Source of the DNA: Chloroflexota bacterium
GTDB lineage: Bacteria; Chloroflexota; Anaerolineae; Aggregatilineales; Phototrophicaceae
Assembly: GCA_016223085.1 (NCBI GenBank)
Contig: JACRPS010000015.1
Span: 1 to 64,000 of the forward strand
DNA: 64,000 nucleotides
Direction: 5' to 3'
Below the pieces are notes generated by a model. It had not been told where the DNA came from, searched no databases, and saw nothing but the letters and a program-made list of their open reading frames with translations. The position numbers were made by a program, and so were the translations under genes. Positions 43,481 to 53,059 of this stretch are shown one piece after another. Positions within the stretch are counted from its first letter, which is position 1; each line of letters opens with the position of its first letter.

Positions 43481-45265
43481 ATGGACGGAACATTCACCTT
43501 TCCGATTTTAAGTCTCATCGTCTTCACGCCAATTGTGGCGGCAGTCGTGATCCTGTTTATGAACAGTGCCCAGCGTGACCTGATTCGTGGCGTGGCGATT
43601 GCGGCAGCAGTCATCATGCTGGTGCTATCCGGCGCGGTGTTCTTCGGCTACAACGGGCAGGTTGCCGCGCTGCAACAGGCGCGGGAAGGGGCGCTGCCCG
43701 CCAGTCCACTGGATACGGGGGCGGGCGTGGCCGATATGCCCGGCATGGAAGCGCCGGGCGCAACTGCCGGAACCAACACCGCCACGCAGATGTTTAAGGA
43801 CGGGTTGGCGTTTGAGGAATACGTACCCTGGGTGTCGAGCCTGGGTATCGCCTATCACCTGGGCGTGGACGGTCTGAACGCGCCAATGGTGCTGCTGACC
43901 GGGCTGGTCGCTGTCGCCGGCGTGCTGATCTCATGGCGCATCGAAGACCGCACCAAAGAATTTATGGCCTTCTTTATGCTGCTGGTGGCAGGTGTGTACG
44001 GCGTGTTTGTCGCCATTGACATGTTCGTACTGTTTTTCTTCTACGAACTGGCGATCTTCCCCATGTACCTGCTGATCGCCACCTGGGGCTGGGTGAAACT
44101 GCGCGAATACGCCGCCATGAAACTGACGCTGTACATCCTGATCGGGTCGGTCATCGCCCTGGTCGGCGTGATTGCGATGGTGCTGGTCGCCAGCAACTTT
44201 TTCCAGAACGAAGGCGCGGCGGTGTTCCAGTCAGCCAAAGACTCCGGTCTGCTGCCGGCGGATGCGCAGCCGTTCAGCTTTAACATGACGCAGTTGATGC
44301 TGGCGGCGGAAAACGGCGCGTTTGACGTGGCGGGTTACGCCGGTGTGGAAGCGCTGACGTTCGCCAAGCTGTGGTTCCCGTTCATCTTTATCGGCTTCGC
44401 GGTGCTGGCGGGTGTGTTCCCATTCCATAACTGGTCGCCGGACGGTCACGTGGCCGCGCCAACGGCGGTTTCGATGATTCACGCGGGCGTGCTGATGAAG
44501 CTGGGCGCGTATGCCGCGCTGCGGGCGGGCGTGCAGCTTTTGCCGGAAGGGGCGCAGACGCATCTGCCCTGGATTGTGTTCCTGACGCTGATTAACGTGG
44601 TGTACGGCGCGTTTATTGCCTTTCGTCAGCGCGACTTCAAATACGTCATCGGCTTCTCGTCGGTCAGCCACATGGGGCTGGTCAGCATGGGCTGGGCTTC
44701 GATGAACATCATCGGCATGACCGGCGCCGGCCTGCAAATGTTCAGTCACGGCGCGATGACGGCGCTGTTCTTCGGCTGCGTCGGCATGGTGTACGACCGC
44801 GCCCACACCCGCGACATCCCCAGCCTGGGCGGCTTCGTCAAACGAATGCCCTGGGTTGCTATCGCCTTTATCATCGGCGGCTTAACCAGCATGGGTATGC
44901 CCGGCCTCAGCGGCTTTGTGGCGGAGTTCCCGATCTTTCAGGGCATGTGGGCGGCGTCGCCCAATGTGGAACTGCGAATCGGAGACTTCGTACTGACCAA
45001 CTATTACTCAGTGATCGTCGTGATCGCGGCCATTGCCATCGTTGTGACGGCGGCCTACGTGCTGCGGGTCACCAGTCAGGTGTTCTTTGGTGACTTCAAC
45101 GAACGGCGCTATGCCGATGTGGGGGATATTGCCATCACCGACCGTATCATTCTCATTCTGCTGGGCGCGCCGCTGATTATCCTGGGCGTCTACCCGGCGA
45201 TTATGGCCCCGATGATCGAGTCCGGTCTGCGGCCTGTGCTTGCCATCCTCGGAGGGGGTTCGTAA
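43481..45265 (+). CDS. nuoM: NuoM-like antiporter subunit, copy 2
   Basis: This 594-residue paralogue of the preceding gene has DMFVLFFFYELAIFPMYLLI, FAVLAGVFPFHNWSPDGHVAAPTAVSMIHAGVLMKLGAY and RDFKYVIGFSSVSHMGLV. Conserved positions differ: the channel segment reads PFHNWSPDGHVAAPT instead of PFHTWLPDAHGEAPT. An extra loop of about 50 residues after the first helices contains ADMPGMEAPGATAGTNT. The stop overlaps the nuoN ATG by one base (TAATG). Confidence 0.92.
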   Translation: MDGTFTFPILSLIVFTPIVAAVVILFMNSAQRDLIRGVAIAAAVIMLVLSGAVFFGYNGQVAALQQAREGALPASPLDTGAGVADMPGMEAPGATAGTNTATQMFKDGLAFEEYVPWVSSLGIAYHLGVDGLNAPMVLLTGLVAVAGVLISWRIEDRTKEFMAFFMLLVAGVYGVFVAIDMFVLFFFYELAIFPMYLLIATWGWVKLREYAAMKLTLYILIGSVIALVGVIAMVLVASNFFQNEGAAVFQSAKDSGLLPADAQPFSFNMTQLMLAAENGAFDVAGYAGVEALTFAKLWFPFIFIGFAVLAGVFPFHNWSPDGHVAAPTAVSMIHAGVLMKLGAYAALRAGVQLLPEGAQTHLPWIVFLTLINVVYGAFIAFRQRDFKYVIGFSSVSHMGLVSMGWASMNIIGMTGAGLQMFSHGAMTALFFGCVGMVYDRAHTRDIPSLGGFVKRMPWVAIAFIIGGLTSMGMPGLSGFVAEFPIFQGMWAASPNVELRIGDFVLTNYYSVIVVIAAIAIVVTAAYVLRVTSQVFFGDFNERRYADVGDIAITDRIILILLGAPLIILGVYPAIMAPMIESGLRPVLAILGGGS

Positions 45266-46782
45266 TGACCGAATTTGACCTCGCAACCAGCCTGCTGGCG
45301 ATCCTGCCGGAAATTGCGCTGACCGTACTGGCGATGATCGTGCTGTTCCTCGATCTGAGCCTGCCGGAAAGCCAGCGGCGCACGATTGCAGTGGTATCCA
45401 GCATCGGGTTAGCCTTTACCGCCGCGCTGCCGCTGATCCTGTGGCCGGGGTCGGCACAGGTGCCGGAAGGGCTGTACTGGGGCTGCATGGTGCGTTACGA
45501 CGTGCTGTCGCAGATTTTTAAGGTCATGGTGCTGCTGGCGGCGGCGATTACCTGCCTGATGTCCATTGATGTGAAGGGTATCGGGCGCAAGGGCGAGTTT
45601 TATCTGGTGCTGATTGTATCCACCCTGGGTATGACGCTGCTGGCGGGCGCGGCAGACCTCATTATGGTGTTCCTGGCACTGGAAACCACGTCCATTCCGC
45701 TGTACATCCTGGCCGCTTTCAAACGCGACGATAACAAATCAGTCGAAAGCGGTGTGAAGTATTTCCTGTTTGGCTCGTTTTCGTCCGCCATTCTGCTGTA
45801 CGGCCTCAGCCTGCTGTACGGCTTCAGCGGCGGGCAGACCAACCTGTACCAGATTGCCGGCGTGCTGAACAGCGAAGCCTTCGCCAATAATCCGCTGCCG
45901 ATTCTGGGCGCGCTGGCGATGGTGATTGTCGGTTTCGGCTTTAAGATCAGCGCCGTGCCGTTCCACTTCTGGACGCCGGACGTGTACGAAGGCGCGCCAA
46001 CGCCGGTGACGGCCTTCCTGAGCGTGGCGAGCAAGGCGGCCAGCTTCGCCGTGCTGGTGCGCTTCCTGATGGCGGTGTTCCCGGCTTCGGTGGTGATCGG
46101 TAACGCGGAAATCCAGAACTTCTGGGTGCAGTTGATGGCGGCCTCGGCGGTTATCTCGATGACCATCGGCAACGTGGTCGCGCTGGCGCAGCGCAACATC
46201 AAGCGGCTGCTGGCGTATTCGTCCATCGCGCAGGCCGGTTACACGCTGATGGGCGTGGCGGCACTGCAGGCGACCAGCGCCGACGTGCAGGCGCAGGCGA
46301 TTGCGTCTATCAGCTTCTATATGTTTATGTACGTGTTCACCAACCTGCTGGCGTTTGCGGTCGTCGTGCTGTTCAGCGAAGCGACCGGCAGCGAGACGAT
46401 TGCCGATCTCGCCGGACTCAGCCGCCGCAGCCCCTGGCTGGCGCTGATGATGACCATCGGCCTGCTGTCGCTGGCAGGCGTACCGCCGGCGGCGGGCTTC
46501 TTCGGCAAGTTCTTCCTGTTTAACGCGGCGGTGCAGGCCGACCTGACCTGGCTGGCGATCATCGGCGTACTGAACGCGATCATCGGTCTGTACTACTATC
46601 TGGTTGTGATTAAGGTGATGTACGTTGACCGCAGCGAGGACGAGGACAAGCCGATTCCGGTGTCCCGCCCGTATGTATGGGTGCTGGCGATTACGGCGAT
46701 TGTGGTGATTGTGCTGGGCACGTTCGGCGCGCAGCCGGTGTTTGACTGGGCGGTGCGCAGTGCCAGTTCGCTGCTGGGGTAG
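45265..46782 (+). CDS. nuoN: NADH-quinone oxidoreductase subunit N (NuoN)
   Basis: This 505-residue antiporter-like subunit next to NuoK has landmarks GMTLLAGAADLIMVFLALETTSIPLYIL, FGFKISAVPFHFWTPDVYEGAPTPVTAFLS and AQRNIKRLLAYSSIAQAGYTLMG. It is the last complex I gene here and is followed by an apparent terminator. Confidence 0.96.
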   Translation: MTEFDLATSLLAILPEIALTVLAMIVLFLDLSLPESQRRTIAVVSSIGLAFTAALPLILWPGSAQVPEGLYWGCMVRYDVLSQIFKVMVLLAAAITCLMSIDVKGIGRKGEFYLVLIVSTLGMTLLAGAADLIMVFLALETTSIPLYILAAFKRDDNKSVESGVKYFLFGSFSSAILLYGLSLLYGFSGGQTNLYQIAGVLNSEAFANNPLPILGALAMVIVGFGFKISAVPFHFWTPDVYEGAPTPVTAFLSVASKAASFAVLVRFLMAVFPASVVIGNAEIQNFWVQLMAASAVISMTIGNVVALAQRNIKRLLAYSSIAQAGYTLMGVAALQATSADVQAQAIASISFYMFMYVFTNLLAFAVVVLFSEATGSETIADLAGLSRRSPWLALMMTIGLLSLAGVPPAAGFFGKFFLFNAAVQADLTWLAIIGVLNAIIGLYYYLVVIKVMYVDRSEDEDKPIPVSRPYVWVLAITAIVVIVLGTFGAQPVFDWAVRSASSLLG

Positions 46783-46826
46783 CTTTGCCGGATGCTCAAG
46801 CATCTGGCTGAACGAAAATGCCCTCC

Positions 46827-46851
46827 AAAGAGGGTCGAAGACTCTTTTTTT
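46827..46851 (+). terminator. Intrinsic terminator of the nuo operon
   Basis: AAAGAG and CTCTTT (extended by TC/GA past a GG bulge) form a short stem that runs into seven T residues, 45 bases after the nuoN stop. The T-run makes it the most canonical intrinsic terminator in the window. Confidence 0.6.
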
Positions 46852-46909
46852 GCCGTTGTGAGCCTGCGGCGCGGGCTGGCGGAGCTGATGGGAAGGGCCG
46901 ACGCGCGAC

Positions 46910-47473
46910 GTGTTTGACTTTTCGTATTTTCCGGTGCTGGAAACCGCGCATTTCCGCCTGCGGCAGATCACAAGCGCCGACGCGGACGCGATCATCGGCC
47001 TCTTCGGCAATCCAGAGGTGATGCGGTACTCCAACTCGCCGCCGATCTTGACCAATGAAGCGGCGGTCGAGTTTATCAACTGGCTGGAAGGGCACTTCCA
47101 GCACCGGGCGGCGCTGCGCTGGGGGATCACCTTTCGGGGTGATGACCGGGTGATTGGCACCTGTGGCTTTCACTTCTGGGATGCGGAGAACCGCCATACC
47201 GACATCGGCTACGATCTGCTGCCTGAATACTGGGGCAAAGGGTACATGACTGAGATTGTCCGCGTGTTGGTGGGCTGGTGCTTCCAGAATCTGAACCTGC
47301 ACCGGATTCAGGCCGATTGCACCGCCGGCAATATCGGCTCGGAGCGAGTGCTGGAGAAAGTGGGCTTCACGCTGGAGGGCATCTGGCGGGAGCGCGATTG
47401 GGAACACGGGCGGTTTGTGGATATCAAGCAGTTCGGTTTGCTGCGCCGGGAATTTCTGCCGCCGGGTTCATAA
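46910..47473 (+). CDS. GNAT acetyltransferase, RimJ/RimL type
   Basis: This 187-residue protein opens FPVLETAHFRLRQITSADAD, as RimJ/RimL-group N-acetyltransferases do. RVIGTCGFHFWDAENRHTDIGYDLLPEYWGKGYMTE contains the acetyl-CoA loop (EYWGKGY), and NLNLHRIQADCTAGNIGSERVLEKVGF is the conserved last helix and strand. It may acetylate protein N-termini or small amines. The start is GTG with GGAAGGG upstream at a rather long spacing, so the start is uncertain. Confidence 0.88.
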   Translation: MFDFSYFPVLETAHFRLRQITSADADAIIGLFGNPEVMRYSNSPPILTNEAAVEFINWLEGHFQHRAALRWGITFRGDDRVIGTCGFHFWDAENRHTDIGYDLLPEYWGKGYMTEIVRVLVGWCFQNLNLHRIQADCTAGNIGSERVLEKVGFTLEGIWRERDWEHGRFVDIKQFGLLRREFLPPGS

Positions 47474-47510
47474 AAGCCATGCTCTGGTGGTGTAATTTAC
47501 CGTAATTTTG

Positions 47511-47540
47511 TTGGCAAGCGCAGGCTGCTTGTGATAGAAT
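47511..47540 (+). promoter_or_regulatory. Candidate promoter of the F0 ATP synthase genes
   Basis: TTGGCA (47511-47516) and TAGAAT (47535-47540) are 18 bases apart and lie 25 bases before the first atp gene. Confidence 0.5.
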
Positions 47541-47564
47541 TCTCCAACCAGGCTCAAGAATCGT

Positions 47565-47846
47565 ATGGTTGAAGAACCGAAACCGCCGTCGCGGATTAAC
47601 AACCTCTCGCTTACCGGCATTGCCGGGCTAGCGGGCTGCTTTATTACCGTCATGGTTATTGCCGCGCTGCTGATTGGCCTGTGGCTGGATGCGCGGTTTG
47701 GCCTGCGCGGGCCGTTCACGGTGGGGCTGGTGCTATTGAGCGTGCCTGTAACGTTATGGATGGTGGTGCGTGTCGTTCTGGGGCTGGTGCGAGCCGTCCA
47801 GCCGCCGCCAAAACCGCACCAGGACACCGACAACACTTCATTGTAG
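47565..47846 (+). CDS. atpI: AtpI/AtpZ-like ATP synthase accessory protein
   Basis: This 93-residue protein has two membrane helices (about residues 17-40 and 50-75). It contains GIAGLAGCFITVMVIAALLIGLWLDARFGLRGPFTVG and ends in a Pro/Asp tail. The two-helix layout with GLWLD between helices and its place before atpB identify it as an AtpI/AtpZ-type factor for c-ring assembly or Mg transport. Confidence 0.7.
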   Translation: MVEEPKPPSRINNLSLTGIAGLAGCFITVMVIAALLIGLWLDARFGLRGPFTVGLVLLSVPVTLWMVVRVVLGLVRAVQPPPKPHQDTDNTSL

Positions 47847-47860
47847 AGGAGGTTAAATAC

Positions 47861-47909
47861 TTGGGAATGAGACCGATTAGGATGGATGGCGTAGCAGAGG
47901 AGGGGCATC

Positions 47910-47923
<14 letters not shown>
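47861..47923 (+). CDS. Possible 20-codon leader ORF before atpB
   Basis: A TTG with AGAGGAGG eight bases upstream opens a frame encoding MGMRPIRMDGVAEEGHRDSL. Its stop lies 13 bases past the atpB start, and its DNA carries the atpB ribosome binding site (AGAGGAGGGG). It could couple atpB translation to ribosome arrival. It may equally be a chance frame. Confidence 0.3.
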
Positions 47924-49513
<1,590 letters not shown>

Positions 49514-49535
49514 GAGCATGTCGAGGAGTATGGAC

Positions 49536-50435
49536 ATGCGACGAACATTCTGGAAATACGTACTCTTGTTGGTGATGGCAGCGGCGCTGCTCATCCCAAC
49601 GCTGGCGGCGCTGGCGCAGGAAGGCGAAGCAACCGCCGAACCCGCTGCCGAAACTCAGGTCGAAGGTGAAGGGGCGGTGGGCGAAGAAGCGGCGGCTGAA
49701 GGCGAAGAAGCCGCAGCCGAAGAAGGCGGCGGTATTGCCGCGCTCGGTCTGAACGCCGGTTATCTGATCGCGCAGATCATCAACTTCGGCATTATCTTCG
49801 GCGCGCTGACGCTGCTGCTGTGGCGACCAATCACCACCATGCTGGATGCCCGCGCAGCCAAGATCGCCAAGGGGCTGGAAGACGCGCAGGTGGCGGCCAA
49901 TGCCCGGCTGAATGCTGAAGCGGAAGCCGAACGGATTCTCGCTTCATCACGGGCGGACATCTCGCGGGCGATTGAAGAAGGCCGGGCGCGTGGTGAAGAA
50001 GTGGCGCGGCAGATCGAAGCCGAAGCCCGCACCGAAGCCGAGCGCATCCGTAACGAGGCGCGGCAGGCGGCTGAGGCGGAACGCAACCAGCAGTTGGCCG
50101 ATCTGCGCGGCCAGGTGGCGGACATCGCAGTTGCCATCTCGCAGCGTTTGATCGGCGCGTCGCTGGACGGCAACCGGCAGCAGGCATTGATTAACGACTT
50201 CTTCGCCAAGCTGCCCGCCAACGCGCGCGGCCTGAGCGGCGCGGTCGAAGTCACCAGCGCCATGCCCCTCGGTCCGGACGAGCAGGCACGCATCCAGCGC
50301 GAACTGGGCGCGGAAGCGGTGATGTTCAAGGTAGACCCCTCTATCCTGGGCGGACTCGTGGTGCGCGCGGGCGACCGCGTGATTGACGGCAGCGTGCGCA
50401 GCGGCCTGGACGAACTGGCCGGGCGGCTGGGGTAA
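49536..50435 (+). CDS. atpF: ATP synthase b/delta fusion subunit with N-terminal signal sequence
   Basis: This 299-residue protein begins with a signal-like helix (WKYVLLLVMAAALLIPTLAALAQ) and a Glu/Ala linker (about 25-70). A b-subunit membrane helix (LIAQIINFGIIFGALTLLLWRPI) and long charged coiled coil to about residue 205 follow. The end (VEVTSAMPLGPDEQARI, VDPSILGGLVVRAGDRVIDGSV) is the C-terminal half of the delta subunit. No separate delta gene follows. The ATG at 49536 has AGGAG seven bases upstream; upstream ATGs at 49518 and 49530 were less well placed. Confidence 0.9.
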   Translation: MRRTFWKYVLLLVMAAALLIPTLAALAQEGEATAEPAAETQVEGEGAVGEEAAAEGEEAAAEEGGGIAALGLNAGYLIAQIINFGIIFGALTLLLWRPITTMLDARAAKIAKGLEDAQVAANARLNAEAEAERILASSRADISRAIEEGRARGEEVARQIEAEARTEAERIRNEARQAAEAERNQQLADLRGQVADIAVAISQRLIGASLDGNRQQALINDFFAKLPANARGLSGAVEVTSAMPLGPDEQARIQRELGAEAVMFKVDPSILGGLVVRAGDRVIDGSVRSGLDELAGRLG

Positions 50436-50450
50436 ACCTGTCCTCAGTGT

Positions 50451-50501
50451 GTAGGGATGACTCGTCCCTACGGGTACAATGCGCCGGTGATAAACCGGCG
50501 C
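50451..50501 (+). terminator. GTAGGG remnant and hairpin after the atp genes
   Basis: GTAGGGATGACTCGTCCCTAC (50451-50471) is a degenerate member of the GTAGGG family. GCGCCGGT and ACCGGCGC (50481-50488, 50494-50501) form an 8-bp hairpin with a 5-base loop and then GTTGTGTTT. Together they probably end atp transcription. Confidence 0.45.
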
Positions 50502-50600
50502 GTTGTGTTTCCCGCCAGAATGGTCAAAAAGTGAGCAGGAATTGGACTGTTCGATGAGCAGTCTGCCAGTATATAGTGGGGACAGTTGAAACGAATATTT

Positions 50601-50706
50601 ACGGTCGCAGAAGTGGTCACTTGCCTGCGGCGGGTCGTAGAGGTGGTAAACTTTCCTACGACCGTACCATCTGAACCCGGTGGGGTGATACCGCCGGGTT
50701 TTGTTG
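50601..50706 (+). promoter_or_regulatory. murE: Structured leader with terminator before murE
   Basis: ACGGTCG (50601-50607) and GGTCGTAG (50633-50640) can each pair with the same downstream CTACGACCGT (50656-50665), so they compete. CGCAGAAGT pairs with ACTT-GC-CTGCG between them. A final hairpin AACCCGGTGG/CCGCCGGGTT (50674-50683, 50691-50700) ends in TTTTG, a terminator form. Alternative pairing upstream of a terminator is the hallmark of an attenuator or riboswitch. TATAAT (50708-50713) lies exactly 7 bases before the murE ATG, so a leaderless transcript is also possible. Confidence 0.5.
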
Positions 50707-50720
50707 GTATAATCCCATGC

Positions 50721-52283
50721 ATGACCACCACGTTTTCACAACTCCTCTCGGCACTACCTGACCTCATCCACGTGACCGGCGACACAGAAATTACTGCACC
50801 GGTCGTTGAATCAGACGCTGATTTGCAGCCCGGCGGCGTGTTTGTCGCCCGGCGTGGCCTGTCCAGCGACGGCCACGATTTCATTCCGCGCGCCATCGAA
50901 AAGGGCGCGGCGGCCATTGTCGGCGAGCGCGACATCACCGGCCTGAGTGTGCCCTATGCCCAGGTGGGCAACGCGCAGGAAGACACCGGCCTGCTGGCGG
51001 CAGCCTACCACGACTTCCCGGCGCGGAAGCTGACCATTATCGGCGTGACCGGCACCGATGGCAAAACGACGACCAGTACGCTCATTCACACTATCCTGCA
51101 GGGGGTGACGGACAACCGCGCCGGACTCATCAGCACCGTCTCCGCCGAACTGGGCAGTATATCCGCCGATACCGGCCTGCACGTCACCACGCCGGGCGCG
51201 CCCCAGGTACAGGGCTTTCTGGCGCAGATGGTTGCCAACGGGCTGACCCACGCCGTGCTGGAGATGACCAGTCACGGGCTGGCGCAGGGTCGCCTGCAGG
51301 GGGTGGATGTGGATGTGGCAGTGATGACCAATGTTACCCACGAGCACCTGGATTATCACGGCTCGTTTGAGAACTACCGCGCGGCCAAAGGGCGGCTGTT
51401 TGAGATGCTGGCGCGCTCCTACCGCAAGCTGCACCAGCCCAAGATTGCCATTGTGAATGCCGACGACCCAAACGCGGATTTCTTCGCGGCCTTCCCGGCG
51501 GATAAAGTGGTGCGCTACAGCATCAACCAGCCGGCGGACGTGCGCGCCACCGACATTTATTACCTGCCGGAAAAGACGCAGTTCCAGGTCGAGGTCAAGC
51601 CGGTGTTTGAGCGCCCGTATGACGCGAAGATGGAGTACGAAACCCCGCTGGCGGGCGAATTTAACGTGTATAACGCGCTGGCAGCGATTGCGACCGGCTA
51701 CAGCCTGCACTTCAACCCGAATATCATCTGGCTCGGTCTGGAGAGCATGGCCGGCGTGCCGGGACGGATGGAGCGCATAGACGAAGGCCAGCCGTTCACG
51801 GCCATCGTGGATTTCGCCCACACGCCGAATGCGCTGGAAAACGCGCTGAAAGCGGCACGTAAGATGCTGCGCTTCGGCAAAAGGCTGATCGTTGTGTTTG
51901 GCAGCGCCGGCCTGCGCGACCGGGAAAAACGGCGGCTGATGGCGGAAGTGGCGGCGCGCCACGCGCATTTCACCATTCTGACGGCGGAGGACCCGCGCAC
52001 CGAGTCGCTGGATGCGATTCTGGAAGCGATGGCGCAGGGGTGTATCTCGCAGGGCGGGGTCGAGGGTAAAACGTTTGTCCGCGTGCCGGACCGGGGCGAG
52101 GCGATTTACCGTGCCTGCCAGATGGCGGGGCCGGGTGACATCGTGATGGCCTGCGGCAAGGGGCACGAACAAAGTATGGCCTTTGGCACGGTTGAATATC
52201 CCTGGGATGACCGCGAGGCCATGCGCGCGGCACTGCGCGGCCAACCGCTACGAACCCTGCCGACGGCACCAACGAAAATGTAG
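50721..52283 (+). CDS. murE: UDP-N-acetylmuramoyl-dipeptide ligase (MurE)
   Basis: This 520-residue Mur ligase adds the third amino acid to UDP-MurNAc-L-Ala-D-Glu. Motifs are FVARRGLSSDGHDFI, the P-loop GVTGTDGKTTTSTLI near residue 110, EMTSHGLAQGR, NVTHEHLDYHGSFENY, the carbamylated-Lys region YRAAKGRLFEML and VDFAHTPNALE. At the amino-acid-binding site the usual DNPR of diaminopimelate enzymes reads EDPR. The frame is open upstream through the leader hairpins, but the ATG at 50721 gives the family N-terminus. The gene stands apart from the main division cluster. Confidence 0.93.
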   Translation: MTTTFSQLLSALPDLIHVTGDTEITAPVVESDADLQPGGVFVARRGLSSDGHDFIPRAIEKGAAAIVGERDITGLSVPYAQVGNAQEDTGLLAAAYHDFPARKLTIIGVTGTDGKTTTSTLIHTILQGVTDNRAGLISTVSAELGSISADTGLHVTTPGAPQVQGFLAQMVANGLTHAVLEMTSHGLAQGRLQGVDVDVAVMTNVTHEHLDYHGSFENYRAAKGRLFEMLARSYRKLHQPKIAIVNADDPNADFFAAFPADKVVRYSINQPADVRATDIYYLPEKTQFQVEVKPVFERPYDAKMEYETPLAGEFNVYNALAAIATGYSLHFNPNIIWLGLESMAGVPGRMERIDEGQPFTAIVDFAHTPNALENALKAARKMLRFGKRLIVVFGSAGLRDREKRRLMAEVAARHAHFTILTAEDPRTESLDAILEAMAQGCISQGGVEGKTFVRVPDRGEAIYRACQMAGPGDIVMACGKGHEQSMAFGTVEYPWDDREAMRAALRGQPLRTLPTAPTKM

Positions 52284-52307
52284 GGACACGGCGCGCTGTA
52301 TCCCTGC
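52280..52307. repeat. GTAGGG-family palindrome, degenerate
   Basis: GTAGGGACACGGCG and CGCTGTATCCCTGC differ at two or three paired positions. The copy overlaps the murE stop codon (TAG within GTAGGG). Confidence 0.75.
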
Positions 52308-52312
52308 TAGGT

Positions 52313-52858
52313 CTACTTTTTCAATCGCTCGAAATACTGCTTGCGGAATTTGGCGACCTTCGGCGCGATCACAAACTGGCAGTAGCCCTGATTCGGGTTG
52401 TTGGCGAAATATTCCTGGTGGTAATCTTCCGCCGGGGAATAATTGCTGATCGGCGTTACCTCGGTCACAATCGGGGTCGGCCAGAGCTGCGCCGAATTTA
52501 GCTCCTTGATCTTCTGCTCAGCGATGGCCTTCTGCTCCGGGGTGTGGTAGAAGATGGCCGAACGGTACTGCGGGCCAACGTCCGCGCCCTGACGGTTAAG
52601 CGTCGTCGGGTCGTGGATGGTAAAAAACACGTCCAGAATGTCACTGAAGCTGACGATCTTCGGGTCAAAGCGGATTTGCACGACTTCGGCGTGGCCGGTT
52701 CTGCCGGTGCTGACCGCCTGATACGACGGGTTTTTGACGTGGCCGCCGGCGTAACCGGATACGACATCTGTCACCCCCTGCAACTGGTCGTACACCGCTT
52801 CCAGACACCAGAAACAGCCGCCGCCCAGCGTGGCGACCTCGTCCGTACCGTTAGTCAT
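52313..52858 (-). CDS. msrA: Peptide methionine sulfoxide reductase MsrA
   Basis: This 181-residue enzyme reduces S-methionine sulfoxide in proteins. The catalytic motif GCFWCLE has the nucleophilic Cys at residue 15, followed by SGYAGG, YQAVSTGRTGHAEVV, DPTTLNRQGADVGPQYRSAIFY and EDYHQEYFANNPNQGYC with a late Cys as resolving candidate. AAAGGGA precedes the ATG. It is convergent with murE. Confidence 0.96.
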   Translation of the reverse strand: MTNGTDEVATLGGGCFWCLEAVYDQLQGVTDVVSGYAGGHVKNPSYQAVSTGRTGHAEVVQIRFDPKIVSFSDILDVFFTIHDPTTLNRQGADVGPQYRSAIFYHTPEQKAIAEQKIKELNSAQLWPTPIVTEVTPISNYSPAEDYHQEYFANNPNQGYCQFVIAPKVAKFRKQYFERLKK

Positions 52859-52882
52859 GATCGTCGTCCCTTTCTGTGGTCT

Positions 52883-52908
52883 GCGGACACGGCATGTCGT
52901 GTCCCTAC
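52883..52908. repeat. GTAGGG-family palindrome, degenerate
   Basis: GCGGACACGGCA and TGTCGTGTCCCTAC remain from a family member upstream of msrA. The 201-bp gap to the glycosyltransferase has no gene; TACAAT near 53033 may be its -10. Confidence 0.7.
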
Positions 52909-53059
52909 GAATGATTCAGGTATGAGTCCTGCATCTGCCGCCCATGTTACGCGATTTGCCTTAATATCCGGTAAGTGCGGCCAGGATGGGGAATCGTCTG
53001 GCTGCCGTTGGGTGACGCCGGTTGAGTTATGGTACAATCCGAACGATTGAGGAACAACC

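Noticed and set aside
45739-47160. 473-codon minus-strand frame across nuoN and the acetyltransferase
   Set aside because: It runs through two supported genes and a T-run terminator; the translation has no recognisable domain.
50666-50706. T-box riboswitch before murE
   Set aside because: GGGGTGATACCGC resembles the T-box sequence, but the UGGN bulge is not in the right position, and no stem I with a specifier loop could be identified. Only a generic attenuator is reported.
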